NCBI RefSeq assembly: GCF_947242115.1
Contig: NC_074723.1
Location: 28,855,043-28,919,042, forward strand
DNA length: 64,000 nucleotides
Source of the DNA: Biomphalaria glabrata
Lineage: Eukaryota > Mollusca > Gastropoda > Planorbidae
Direction: 5' to 3'
Part shown: piece by piece, positions 11,501-26,500 of the stretch
How the letters are laid out: the number at the start of each line of letters is the position of its first letter
Position numbering within the stretch: position 1 is the first letter of the stretch
The notes under the pieces: generated by a model
The model's database searches: none
Told to the model about the DNA's origin: nothing
What the model saw: the letters and a program-made list of their open reading frames with translations, nothing else
Translations under genes and position numbers: made by a program

Positions 11501-14500
11501 TTTGTTGATTTTTTTTTGTTCACAACAGGCATACGATTCATCACACCTGACAGATTTATTCAAGGCAGATGTGATGGCTGGCAGGGACAGTTGCTTAAAC
11601 AGTTTGAACAGAATGGAGTGGAGTACCTTGTTAGTCCTGCTGACTTTTACTATCAGTGTCTTCGAGCCAGGCTACTGCCACAGAGCTACTTGGAGGAGAA
11701 AGTCAAAGGACCTGTTAGTATCGTAATTTCAAATCTTTTTTTTTTTTGTTAAGCTTTAACTCATAGCATTAGGATATCAACAAAGAAGTTAGTTTCTGGT
11801 TATGTGTATATAGATTTGCAATGACTTTCTAAAATTGAAACAATTTTAGGACTACCAGCGTGAGGTTCTCTTGAACTTAGCACTTGAGCGAGGCCTGGCC
11901 TGTACATTGATCTCTGATTGTGTACAAAAGTGGTCTGATGGGGACTTTGCAGAACAGGGCTGTACTCTGACCATGCTGCTCAACTGGGCCTGGCGTATGG
12001 TGGGGAACATAAAGGACTCCTGGCACCTTACATGTAAGTCTGAACCTTGGTTATATTCAAGTTGTTAGGAAGTAACAAATGACTTCTGAAATATACAGAT
12101 AAGTGTCAACTGTCTAATTAATGTGATAGCTGAGCATGTTCTTTGACTTTTATATTACCTAACACATGTATTGTGCATAACTAATGTTAAAACTGGTCTG
12201 GTTGCTTCAGTCAGTGAACATGACATTACCTTGGGCAAGTAAACTAGAAATGTTATTTTTTTTTTATTAGCTAGACATATGACAATGATATTTTTGGGCT
12301 TGTAAATATTCCAGTTGCTTGTTGTTATTTTAAAAATATTTATACCAGTCTTACACCTGACACACAGGTTTGCACAAGCTATACACAATGATAAGTGGTG
12401 ATTGAATTTGTAATATTTTTAATCTCATTTTCATAGTTGCGCTAACAAAAATAAATCAAAATAAATAAAAGAGACAGTGGTAGACAGCAGACATGCCTAC
12501 TCGAAAAAATCTACAAAAAGCTCACGTGTTCCACCATTCGGCATTGGTGCTTGTTCCGCAAAGCCCCAAATCTGACAAAAGAAGAAAAAATTGTTACTTA
12601 AATTACTTTTTAATAATGCAAAATGACAATATTAAATGCAAAATTGATTTATTTTGTTTACATTTTCTCCTGCTGTGGTTTAGATTTGGTTTATCTAGAT
12701 CTAGTAAGCGCTGCTGCATTGATAATTATGTCAAAATGTTTTGATGACAATGTTTCTAGCGCACTGGTTTCTATGAAAAGGAAACAGCTAATTAAGAATT
12801 TTAAACATCTAGATTATAGTCAGTAAATATAGATCTACAGACTTGATAGAAAACTAGGCTTAAAGACTAGGTCTAGAGCTACTAGAATTTTCTAGTTTAG
12901 ACTCTAGCTAGAGATCTAAATTTAAATCTTTTCTAGATTTAATCTAGAAAATAATCTAGATCTTATTAAAGTATTAGATTCTAAATTCTAGATCTTATTA
13001 AAGTATTAGATTCTAAATTCTAGATTTACAATCTAGATTTTTTCCTGTAGTACTACAGGCTAAGATTTCAGTAAGATGTAGTAGAATTAGAAACCTCTAT
13101 AATAGATTCTAACATTACAGATTATTATAGAATAAATCTTTTATCTGTTGTAGTAAGTAAATCTAGATCATACTTTAGATTAGATCTAGATTGACTAGAT
13201 CTATAATGACTATTAGACTTAATATGGATGTGTTTTTCAATGTGTTTTATGATACCTAAATTACAGTTTTTCATAGTTTTCATGTTTACTATATAGCTAG
13301 AATAAATAAGAAGCAGACTAGGTATATTATTGAAGTAACAAATGAACTTTTTTTTGCCCTGAATGTGTTTGCAGAAATTTTAAATGTTCCTCTTTGGGGC
13401 CCAAAATTCCTCATTTTCAACCTGAGTGTTGCTCATTCTGGGTATTGGTGGATAGACGTTTGCTGGCCAGTAAATTAACTGACTGACTGCCCTAAGTGAT
13501 AGAGTGACTGACCCTCAGACATGCATTCATTTTCTTTTTATGGTATCTAAATAGATTTTTCTAGATGTCAAAGTGACATTTGGTATTTGTATACATGCTG
13601 AGGCTGGTCATGGTCTTATCTTGAATTTTTGTCTAGTAGTCTTGAAACTTTTTTTCCTTACATTGGAAACTTTGCTGTTTTGATCAGGTGCACAGTCAAG
13701 CATGACAATTATTATATTTATTAAACCAATAGCTTGTTACTTTCAGGTGAAATGCTGTATGACAACTCTGGTCACCAGCTGGATGCCCGAACTGACTGGC
13801 AGCTAAAGTCTTTAACCAATTCTCTCACTCAGTTAAAGAAAATATTTACTATGTTGATAGCACAGACAGGGCCCACAACAGAGAAAGGTACATTGAACAA
13901 ATGTTATTTAAAAACTTATTCACTTCGTTTGTTAGATTGGTGCTTTAGATGAGATGGGAGCCTGGATGTTGTCAGTGGTTGGAAAGTTGTCAATGAATGA
14001 CATAACTGATATGGCTAGGTATCAGCAGCATCATGGGATAATTTCTAGAGGGTAGAATTGTGTGCTTCAAGCTATTAAAGGTTACTGGCTTTAGATTTTT
14101 GGAAAAGTTGACTTTTGAAGTCTTTCCTATCTATGGGTTTAACCATGAGTCAGTTCAGGTTTGCATTCAGTAAAGCCAACTGGGAAGCCTTGTTTCACTG
14201 AAAAGCAGATGTACAAACTTAAAGAAAAATAAAGAAGTAAACAATGTGACACACAGTTTATATATCTTTCTGTATAAGGATGCTAAATAAGAATTCTACA
14301 AAAGATTTCACTGCTACTTGGCAACTAAAATACAACATAGTTCAGAGATTTATAACTGAAGATAAATCTGTTTCTTGTAACTACTTGGCAACAAAAAACA
14401 CCACATAGTTCAGTGATTTATAACTGAAGATAAATCTGTTTCTTGTAACTACTTGGCAACAAATAACACCACATAGTTCAGTGATTTATAACTGAAGATA

Positions 14501-17500
14501 AATTTTTTTCTTGTAACTACTTGGCAACAAAAAACAGCACATAGTTCAGTGATTTATAACTGAAGATAAATCTGTTTCTTGTAACTACTTGGCAACAAAA
14601 AAAACCACATAGTTCAGAGATTTATAACTGAAGATAAATCTGTTTCTTGTAACTACTTGGCAACAAAAAACACCAGATAGTTCAGAGATTTATAACTGAA
14701 GATAAATCTGTTTCTTGTAACTACTTGGCAACAAATAACACCACATAGTTCAGAGATTTATAACTGAAGATAAATCTGTTTCTTATAAAGCCTAAGGAAT
14801 CAAGAATTATTTCTGATGCAAACTGTTTATGGCTTACATCAACTAATGGGTAAACAAAATATGTTGAAACAATAAGAATCTAAAAAAATCATAGAAAAGT
14901 CTATATAGTATCAGAAAGATTGTTTTCTCTTTTTTTTTTTTTTAAGAGTGGAATGTTACAAACATATTTTCAGTGGGAGTGATTAGTAACTTATTTCCTG
15001 TAAAAATGTGTAACTTTTAATATTATGACACTGTCTTCTAGGTCAGCAAGAACTGGAAATAAGACTTGATACTATCAATATACTCTTAATGCACTTTGAG
15101 ATGGTCAGATGGTGTATTTCAATCAATTTGTTGCCAGAAATTGACTGTGAAAGTGGAGATACCTCTGGTTTATTTGTCTACCCCAGAAGTGAACTTAATG
15201 ATATGTATAAGAAGAGAAGAGTAGAGCTTAACAACAGGAAAGGGTGAGTTTCTTTCTTTCTTTCTTTCTTTTAAGTTTCAATATCACTGCCTGGTATGGC
15301 AATCTGAGCATTAAAAATAAAAATAAACTTTATAGAATCCTAAATGCTGCTGGTAAAATCATTGGCAAAAAACAAACCCCATTTGGGTTGTTGTTTGAGA
15401 CAAACATCTATAAAAAAGCTAACAAGATCCTTGAAATAAAGAATCACCCTTTGTGTCAGGATTTTGTGATTTTACCATCACAAAAGAGATACAAGACACC
15501 GATAGCAAAGACAAACAAACATAAACACTCTTTTGTTCCCCTGGCAATCAAATCATTAAATAAGAACAATCTGGTATAAACTTTGTCACATGTAAATTAC
15601 AAGTGAGTCTGGTGTGAATGTACACTTTGGTTTCTTATAGTTATAATGTTTTTTGTTTGGTGTAATGCACAAATTGTAAGACAAATTTCCATACGTATAA
15701 TAAAGATTATTATTATTATTTCAGTATTGTGAACAAGCTAAGTCTGCTACTGATAGATGAACTTGTTGAGTGTCAGGGACCTGCAGTCAAAAACCTTTGG
15801 GAAAGTCTTGGAGGGGATGGTTGCTATCCACCATCTAGTATGCAGGTGAGCATTGATGGCTGATAGTAATTTACATTACTTTATAATTACATTATAAATA
15901 CATTATAAGCTTTGTTGTTGTTTTTTAAAGTAATTTTTTATATTTTCTTGTTTTGTTTGTGAACAGGGTATTGTCAGCATGTACCTGTTAGATGAGATCA
16001 GTGTTGAACTGAAGCATGCCATCACCCTGTACCTCCTGCAGGACCTTGCAGCACTGGATAAGACAGAAGCAGGCAGGAGCTCACTAGCCAGTTTTGTAGA
16101 GAGGTTTATACTGAGTCCCAGTTTGGTGCATCAGGTGCAGGGGCTGTGGTTCATAGACCATAAAGACTTTGAGGTAACCAATTCCTTCCTTCAAACCCCC
16201 TGCTGCCATGTTCTTATAGGCTTCAGGAGTGCTCTTCTAACTACTCTGTTGATCTGTGTCATTATTAATGTCCAGAAATAAATATGTCTCTCAGGAAGGT
16301 GTACGTCATCTTGCTAATCCTACAGTCCATGAAGAACTTTGTCAGAATTGGAAACACATTTCTATAGTAAACACACTATTGGCTCAGTCTGAAGGCCTGG
16401 CAGCTACACGCTTTTTGCACACCAAATGTGTGCTAAATGGTTCGCCCCAGGAGCAGCAGCTTTATATTTCTGTTCTTATAGATAACAAGTAAGTTCTATT
16501 TCTATTATAATACTTAATCAAGTGTTTTGTTGTTCCAGGACATGTCTGACTGTTTAGAATTAGGCTTATGTTCAAGTTATGTCTGCTGATCACAGTGTTA
16601 TTTTTCAGGCAACTGAACCAGGCTCTAGAATATATGAGAGTTTGTCAGCATGACAAGAATTTTGCAGACTTGATGTTTCACCTTTTAAATGAATGCCAGA
16701 AATGTGAGTCCCCTATGAACATTAATATTTGTAGTTAAAATAACAACAATACTTTAATACTTATAGCATATGATAATAAACATATTGTAGACTCAATGGG
16801 AAGATATCAATCAAACACTAAAAAAGTTAATATGGTTTGTCTGTCATTAAAAGGGAGCAAGCTAGGTCCTAGTACAGAAAACAAACCTGCAAAATATAAG
16901 ATTTAAAGATGTCCTGAAAATGACTAAGATATAATTCTTAGGAGATATCTTAAATTTTTTGTGGATTGTAGAGACTGGTGGTCACAGAACACTCCTGTAA
17001 ACAGATGGTTAAATCCTTATTTATAGGGTTAAGATGGGGAACTTGTAAAATGCTTTACTGTTTTGTCTAGAATTAATCTTCTTCTCTTTTGAGTTTGGTG
17101 AAGGTCTGTGACATTAGAATGACTTCAATTTGTAATGACTGCAGATTAAATATTCTATGTAAAATATCGTCTGTAAGAGTAGCCCATACAAACAAGCAAG
17201 ATTTGAAGTAACCATTGTTATCATACAATCCAGTTATACTCTCGTTATGAGTCCACACATCCATAATAGTAATAATGCTTGTCTTTGAATGAGGAGTGTA
17301 GTATTTCATGGGGCTATGCAGTCCCAGCTGCTACCTATATATTTTGCCACCATTGTCAAATGTGTATCCAACTGTCTAGTTCGGAAGACACCTGCTACCA
17401 GGTGCAGCATTTCATCAGTTAAAGCAAGTTGTGGCCTAAGCTTGTCTTTAAATTGTTTCCAGCGGCACCTCTATTATATTATCACAACCTTCTTTCAGCT

Positions 17501-20500
17501 CACCAAAAAAGGTTTCATTTGGCATACAGTTGTCCCCCTTGTGGATACATGCCCTTCCCATAAAATAATACTAAAACATTCCTTTTCTAAATAATTTTTT
17601 ATTTACAAAGGGACAAAATAGTGTTTTGTCTATTTATAAGCAGCTTTCTATCTAATCTCTACCCTAAAACTGTCCCTGTCATCATCAGTTTCTGTCTAAA
17701 CATAACTACATATTTCTAGATTATATAATGCTCAGTATATTAAATCAATTTTTTAAATGTTTCATTTTGAAATATTAAACTGGAATAGGAAACTCTTGTA
17801 AAAAAAAATCTTTTTTTTTTTTCACAGATAAACTGCTCGGGCATCTTCTTCAGCATCACTTGACTGAACAGGAGGAATATTTTTTGGAGCAATACCTCAG
17901 AAGAAAGGGAGAGCCCCATTCCCTGGAGCCATTATTTCTGTACTATCTTCATCATTCAAGGTTTCTTCAGGCATATCAATTGAATGAAGATATGAAACGA
18001 ATGGATAAGGTTAGACATATATTACATATTTTAAATGTTGGCTTGAATCAACTAACATGGTTCATATGCAGTTGGGGGGTTAGGGTTAGGGGGGGGGAAT
18101 TTTCATACTGGTAAAAAGTGTAAAAAAAAAGTTAGCTATTTAAGATGCATGCCATTGGATGCATTTTATAGGTTGTGGAGTGCTTATATCCATAACCACT
18201 TCTGAGAATAACAACCTTATAGAAGTTTTGCACATAAGCGAAAAATCAAGCACTCCCAGTCTGCCATTAATAATGAAAATTTAAACTCCAAAACAAATTT
18301 GTGAATGGGGTTTAATGTAGATTAGAGATGGAGCTATAGAATAAAATAAAAAAATTAATTGAATAATTGTAGGTCTAGCTTCTCTATTCTAGATCTCTTT
18401 GCCACTCAGTATATCACAACCTAGGATGAAATTAGTCTTATGACTCACCATTCATATATGTCAGTACTAGATTAAGATTTCCCTTTGTAAATAGATCACC
18501 CTTCTCAAAAATAGGGAATTAAGTTATTTTATATAGTTATCATATACTAGCCTTTTCATTTTATATAGTTATCATGTACCAGCCTGTTCACATTGTCTAC
18601 CTTCAATCTGTGTGTTACTCAATAATTTATTAAGCAAGTAGTAACAAAATAAAGATACAAGCTAAACAGAAACCTCTCATCACAATATAAGTGTGTTGTT
18701 TCCCAATAGAATGTGATAATGTGATGGGTTAGCAATGAAAGTATGCAACTTTAATATTCATAAAGTTTAAACTATTCATAAACAAAATAATTAATAGCAA
18801 AGGTTCCTTGTACAATATTATGAATGAAACAATGTACAAAACACTGTAGATAATTTATAAATATTTTTTTAAAATATATCCTCAGAGTTCATAGTGCTCC
18901 TAAAATCTCCTAAAAAATGAAAAGTCTCCTAAAATTCTAAAATTCTCCTAAAAATTGTCAGAATTCTCCTAATATTGTGTCCACTCTCCTAAAATGTTTA
19001 CCCAATATGTTTTTATAATAAAATTGTGCTTATTTCTTGCTAAAAATGGGGGGGGGGGGGGACAACAGCATAACCATAGGCATTTCGATCGCATGACGTT
19101 ACAGGCTGGCTGTGTTAACTCTTTCAGTCCGAATTATTTTGATGGAAAAAATGGAGTTTTCCGGGATGAACAAAAATTTTCAAGGGGGGGTAGTGTTACT
19201 AAAACTAACATAATTTTTTAATTTTTATAAATAGCCTAACAAATTTGATTTTATGTTAAAGGAAAATGAAGGGGCCACAAAAGTGTAGTAAATAAAATAT
19301 ATTATTTTTTAAAAAGTATTTTTTTTATTAATTTTTAACTGAGCCCGGAAAAAGAAAATATTTAAAATATTCATTGAAAATAAAAAATTGATCTACTAAA
19401 AGATTTAACCTTTTAATTAAACATTTAATCCATAAATATTGAAAAATCACATAACTAAACACATTTACAGGGTTCGTAGCACTCCTAAAATCTTCTAAAA
19501 TCTCCTAAAAAATGAAAAATCTCCTAAAATTCTCCTAAAAATTGCCAGAATTTTCCTAAAATTGTGTCCACTCTTCTAAAAAATTTTACTGAATATTTTT
19601 TTAAAATATGATTTTGCTTATTTCTTGCTAAAAATAGGTCTAATTAAAAGATAATTTTCATTATATTTTCTGTGGATATGCCAGTACACAGCTGATGACG
19701 TTGTTTCTTTGCTGGGTGGGATGTTGGAAAGATATTTATTATTTCCAAAATCAAGTAACAATAATTGACTTGATAAAATGTATATATACACATCATACAT
19801 TTCATCCTTAAAAAACCTCCTAAAATCTCCTAAAATTTTGTCATGGAAAAGTGCTACTAACCCTGTATCCTAGTCTAAATATATAGAGAAATTTATGTTA
19901 GGAAAGCTTGCTTGATAACTCAGTCTATAGTTCTTGAATTTTTTTTTAGATGGATGCAATGTCTGGATCCTATGATAGAGCCATTACACGCAACAAACTG
20001 ATGGAGGCCTATCTGCGAGTGCTGCCTGAAGCCACCAAAAAACTGTTGTTGGAAAAGAAAGCTGTATCTAAACCTGTGCTGAAAAGATTTGAGTGTATGT
20101 ACATTTTTGTGTGATTACCATCGCATGAAGCAAAGCTCAATGTTATGTTGATGAAACAAAAGTTTATTTTCATACATTTTTCTATTCCTTGAAGGTGTAA
20201 GACCAAAGCCTTTGTCCACTGTAGTTCGTAATGTTGACCATTCAGCAATGTCCAGGTCCAACTTTGTCTTGGCTTTGATGGACAAGATCCAAGAAGCTAA
20301 AGACATGTGTCATAGAGCAGAGTCTCAACCAAAAGAGGAAGTAGAAGAAACCCAAAAGTGAGTCTCTTAGCTGATAGTTTCTCACCTTCTAATCATACCT
20401 AGTCAGATTTCTAATAAGGAAAACTATTTAAAATTTAATGCTGGCATTGAGAATAACTCTATAATATGATATAAACATTATATAGGTAATCTTGGGGCAA

Positions 20501-23500
20501 TAACTATACATTGAAAATGAAATCTAAAATTGTTATAAAATTCACCTCAGATTATGTGTTGTGGGAGTAGATAATGAAACAATCAGAATGAAAAGGATAC
20601 ATGGCAATTTCTAAAAATAAATTGACAAAATGCAGTCTAAGTATTATGTTCTTTATTGTAATTCAAATGAAAAATATCCCCCCCCCCCCTTTTTTATTTT
20701 TTCTCTTTTGTTGACATCATTTTGCTCATAGAAATATTTTCTAACTTCCATTCTATTCTTTGTGCAGCATATAAATACTTGTTGGCTTATAGCCATTGAT
20801 TGCAAATAGCAAAACTTTTATTCTATATATTGTTTGTGATTGCTTTTAATTGTTGGATTTATTAGGATATCTATTTACTTTGAAATTAACATGGAAATAT
20901 GTCAATGTTGATAGAGTGAAAGACAGTGAAGTTGAGATGCCATTGTTAAGAACACCAAGACCCACTAGGACTTCTACATTAAGGTATGTTGGCATTAACT
21001 AGTGCATTAACAGTTACCATTTCTCTTGAAATTATTTTTGCTCTGATAAAATATATATGTAAAAGTTAATAATCTTTTTGTTGCAAGAATTATATTTCTA
21101 CTTTTGTTAGGTAGTTTTTTTCTTTATTTTTAGTTAAACATATAAAGTCCATAGGTTTCTTTGTATATTGTAGTTAATTTTATACATTTTCTTATCTGTG
21201 TAGAGCAAGTGAAGTCATCTATCCAGAAATCAATCAGTCTCCACTGCCAAGCAATCCTCTGTCTGTAGTTAAAAGGAAAACTTTATCGATGTTGGAAAAT
21301 GAAAACTTGAATGGCAATGTGTATGTATATTATTATCTTTTTAAATAGGAAAAATAGATTGTTACACTGGAATTTTGTGGTTTTAATGTTGTCATGACTA
21401 TCTAGCCAATACAAAACTGTTTGGAAACACAGTGTGTAAATTGAAACTTCAAGACTGAATTACAATATTCAATCCAATAGTTTCGTATAGATCAGATTTT
21501 TCAAGCTATCAACCCTGGATCTATTCTTCCCCTTATCTAGTCATGGTTTTTTTCTCAACAATTTCACAAACCTATCTGACATTTTTAACTTTCTTAGTAA
21601 AGACTACAAAACAACATTCTTAGTAAAGACTAGAAAACTTAGACAAATGACAAACCTCCATTGTAAATGAGATAAAAATAACCATGCCCTCTTGTGCTTT
21701 TGCCTGCCAAATAGACCTATGACATATTTTCTATAAAACTTAGTATTAAGTTCAAAAAAATGTGTTAAAACTGCCTAAATTCCTTATGTATTTATATTGT
21801 TTCAGAAGTTTACATCAACTCACAATGGAGTGCCTTCAGCTTCTCCAAACACCAACTAGATCTCAGCTTAAGAAAAGTCCAGGGTTTAGTTCTAAAGGTC
21901 CACTCCATATCAAGACGCCCCAGTCCATACTGAAAGTGCGTAATCTGAGCAAATCTCACCTGCACACTCATGGTGAGTCTTAATTAAGAATTATTAATTA
22001 ATTATTCTAGTTATATTCGTGTTACCTTTTTTTTTTAAGTGTTTCTTCTGTAAATTTTCTTTGTTGCAAAGTCTAATGAGATATATAAATAGAAAATTAA
22101 TTATGTAATGTTCTCTTCAACTCCTAGCCTGTAAAGTAGAAGTCATACAAGGTTATGTATTTTTTTTATAGAAATGTTAACTAAGTATGTTATAATAAGC
22201 TAGATCTGTATAACACAATAATTTACACCAGCACTGTACTCTGCTTTCATGAGTGAATTTATTTATTTACTTATGTAATATGCATAACACATAACAAGTA
22301 TTAACTTTGCAATTAGCAACCATTTTCGATAATAATAAAAAAAAGTAAAGTTAATAAAAAAAAGCTAGGTGGACTTTAAGAATTTTTCATAAATACCTTC
22401 AAATTTAATAATATTCTAATCTTTTCTTTTTAATCAAAATAATTTAAAGTAGGTCGCAGCTAGGACTGGGTAGCCAGATGAAATACTGCACTCCTCATTA
22501 ATCTTCAGACAAGCCTTATTATTATAATAAACAAATATTTTCTACTACAAACTTATTCCAGATACTGGTTCAACAAAGAGGCTTTCTGGATCATTGTCCA
22601 AGAAATTTGGATTCTCCAAATCAGAGACCTCTGTACACACTAGTCCCCTCCATCCAGTTGTTGATGAGAAAGACCTGTTGGCCACACCCATATTACACAC
22701 TTCTGCGGCAGCATCACAGAAGCAGTTGAGGTTTGTGGGTGTCTCACCCTCACCCACCACATCTCCAGTCTTAACACCAGCTGAAAGTAACTCCTTGGAG
22801 ATACAAGAGGTAATGAAACTTAATTCTAACATTAGATCTTGGAGAAGCAAGGTTAAAACATTGAAACCCATGGTTCATGTTTAGATGACTATATTAGTGT
22901 GTATTCATTGATTGATTCATCACTTGGTGGCAATTATTTATAGAAAACTCTATTGCATTCTTTCAGAGAGCATAGACTTATTTATGTTTATATAAAAAAA
23001 AAAATTAAAATAGCTGCTAGAATGCATGTTCTAGCGTATCCTTTGACCAGGTGTCATAAAGATTGGTTTAAAAATGGAGTACGTTTCTATGAGGGACATG
23101 CTTACTTTCAAATATTGCAATGTACAATTTTCTACTGTATGGATCAAAGTTAACTTATAATGTCTTGTAGAATCAAGCTAAACTCTTAATGTCTTGTAGA
23201 ATCAAGCTAAACTCTTTATGTCTTATACCCAGTGTTTTTTTTTAGTTCACCTTTTAATAATGGACTTTTTTGTTTCTAGTCTATACGTTTGAGAGATACA
23301 TCAATAACTCCTCCTCTAGTTAGAGAAGGTTCTGAGACTCCTCCTCCAGATGAAACTGAGGAAATGGATGCTGCCTGTCAACAACAAATACCTGTTGAAA
23401 AAAATAGTTTAGATACAACTTCAACAGAAGACATATACAGTCACCAAGTCCACTCCACAGACTCACTGGATGCTCCATCAGCAATGGGTAATGTTCCTCA

Positions 23501-26500
23501 ACGTATATTTTGAAGTTATTTCAAGGCTTACAATGTATTTCACTTACAATTCAGTGATGGGAATTTTAGCCAAAATTTCTTCTCAGTTTTTAATTAAATT
23601 GATTTTTCTTATTGGAAAATGTGAACCAAGATTATTGATTTTTAATCAAATGTGTGTTTGTATTTGTTGGATTATTTTGTGTATAGTCTACATGGTCTAT
23701 ATCTAGGTTAAGTCTATCAAAAGACTAGTAGACTAGATCTAGAATCATCTACTTGTAGTCTAGACAAAGTCTGTTCCCATCACTGATGCTTTTTCAAAGT
23801 CTGTTCCCATCACTGGTATCTTTTAAAAGTAAATGATCTCTTTAGTTTAATTTGTGGTCTTAAAAAGTTTTTTTTTACAAATATTTCTTTATGAATTGTA
23901 ATCACCAGAGACTTGTCAGGAAGAAACTGACAGGATGACAGCTGAAGTACAAGAAAATATAACCAGCATATCATCATCACCAGTACTTGTTACAGAGGAT
24001 CAGTAAGCTATTGCTTTTGAAAATTTATGTCTCATAAGTATCTTGTAAATCTTAACAGTTGAAACACTGAAACTTTGCCTGACATCACCACTCCCTTCCG
24101 ATTTCCCGTGCTTTTACACCAGCATAGCTCTTTTTTGCCTCGATAGAAAACCAACAAGTCAACTTTAGCCTATTTTGTGTCGTTTGTTGGTTTTTTTTTT
24201 TTTTTTTTTTTTTGTTTGCTTGTTTTGTAGCTGATGGGCCAAACGTCCTTTGTTTTATTTGGTCCAGCAGGGTCACATATATGCTTGTTTATTATTTTCT
24301 ATACAGTTGTTCACCCCTGTAGCAGGAAATCTTTGCTTTTGTATGAGTGAGCATGGAGATTTATTACTAATCAATTAAAACTTGTATATAGGCTAGGGAT
24401 TTTAGTCCCTGTAAGGGGAAAGCCACTTTTAGTTTTGTGTAGTCTGTCCATTTATCACATTTAGATCATAGCCATTTATCACATTTAGATCATAACAATA
24501 CTTGAAAGGCTATTAAAAATCTAATTTCTCTATAATGTTGTGAATTTATTCTTCAATATTTGCTTATATATCTTTTTTTTTTTTTAAATAATTATTGTAG
24601 TATTCTTAGTTGAGTTAAACAAAATATCATTCCATGCAAGGGGTCCCCATGCATTTTGAGGTTTTTAACAGGCCTCAGATATGATAAAAATAAAAAGCCT
24701 TTACTTCTTCTTGGTTGCACACTGTCCGAGTCCTTCTTTTGGAGTTAGGCTGATACTTCATGTTTATATCATTTTTCATAAATTATTTTCGGGGATGATC
24801 ATCTATGAAGAAGACAAAAGTGAAAAAGAAAAAAAAGAACGCTCTATAATTGTCAGTTCTCTTTTGTGGAATATAGTTGTTTTTCATTGTAAAAAAGAGT
24901 TCTTGTAATCAACAAATTTTCAACAAGGATCAATAAAGTAGTCTAAGTCTTATTCTTTTTTTTTTTTTTTTAAAGTTCCCAATGCTTGAGAGGATTCTAT
25001 CACCACTCTTAGTTCTACTGTTGTTTACTGTTAGTATCAGGTGTTGAAATGTCCTCACTCTTCCAAGTTCCACTTTTGATTTTTGCTGCATGCTTGTCCA
25101 TGTAGTCACTTGCTTTATGATTTTAAATGTAGGCACAAAGTTTCATGTTTTTTTGTTGTTGTTCATTTCAGTGATGTCAGTGATTTGGTCCGCCCTGACC
25201 TGCACCCATCTCAGCCCACATCTCCAACTGATGTTGTCGTGGATGAGGAAATCATATTCCAAGCTAGCTCCAATGTTAACAGAAACTCTGGTAAATATGT
25301 CACATAAACTGTCTTACTACATTTATAGTTAGCACTCCTATTTCAGGGTATTTAAAAGTCATAATTCCTAAATAAGGGGAGATTTTCACAAAAATTAAGA
25401 AAATACTAAAAAAAAAAAAAATTAATAATACATAATAATAGAGAAGAGTTTTTCTTATACAAAAAAAAAACAACTGCTAGTAACTTTCTTTTTTACAAAA
25501 AAGTGTCTATACTGAACAATGTTGTAATACGAGTTAAAGTTTTACATTATAGAACTTTTAACACATTTCACACATTTTCTGTTGTGTTCTTTGTAGGAGT
25601 TTGTTTGACACCTTCAATGACTTCATCTCCAATTGAGACTGTGGAGATGGCATCACTAGATGTTTCTCTTGTTACTGCAGAGTCAGAAGAAAGGGAAGAA
25701 GAGGTTGAGGTTTCACAAGTAAGTGCATTCATTTTAGTTGTTTTCCCTCATCACTGGTAAAAGATGGACTAAAGTAGAACATGTGAACATGTCACTTAGC
25801 TGACAAGAACAAAACATCAGTTTTTTTAGTAATTTCCAAGAGTAATGCTAATGATAATTATATTTTGTTTGGTTTTAAATTACATGAACATGAACTGCTT
25901 CCTATAATGTTCTAGTATGTAATCTTTTAAATAACATGTAAAGTTGAAATAATTAATATAAAGCTTTCCCTCAGGTTAGTTAGCTTTTTGTTGGAAACCT
26001 TTGTTTGTTCTAACATCCATGTCTCAGAGCCATGCAAAAGGGTTGTTAGAACCACTGCTATGTTGAATTAGATTTTTCTTGGCATAATGGGAAAAATTTT
26101 ATAATGAATCACTTTTTGTAGAAACGATGAAAATAGTGGTAGGGTTTTTTTTTTTATTAATTCTTTAAAACTGGTTGGAAATAATAGATAGTGTTAATTT
26201 TTGTTTTCTTAATTTCATGTTACCGTTACATGAAGATTTTGATTGTTTTTCAATGTGATAAATCAATATAAATTAAAAACTATATGGAAACCTTTTTTTT
26301 TATGTTGGAAGAAATCTTAAACAATTTTTGGTCAATATTTTCACAGGTGATCTATAAAGTTGATTACAAGAGAAGATTGGAGAGAATCGGGCCAGCCCTA
26401 ATGAAAGCTTTCACCCATACAGCTGTGGAAAGTAAGTTAGTAAGGACATCATGCCATAATGAAGTGACTGTTGATGTGGCATCCAGTAGTTCTGAAATTC

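Noticed and set aside
14314-14788. CRISPR-like regular repeats
   Set aside because: Units are contiguous with no variable spacers, in an animal intron; this is a minisatellite.
19112-19135. piggyBac-like terminus TTAACTCTTTCAGTCCG
   Set aside because: No matching inverted end with a TTAA flank could be found nearby.
24085-24276. 63-codon minus-strand frame with poly-Lys
   Set aside because: It is produced by a long T run read in reverse.
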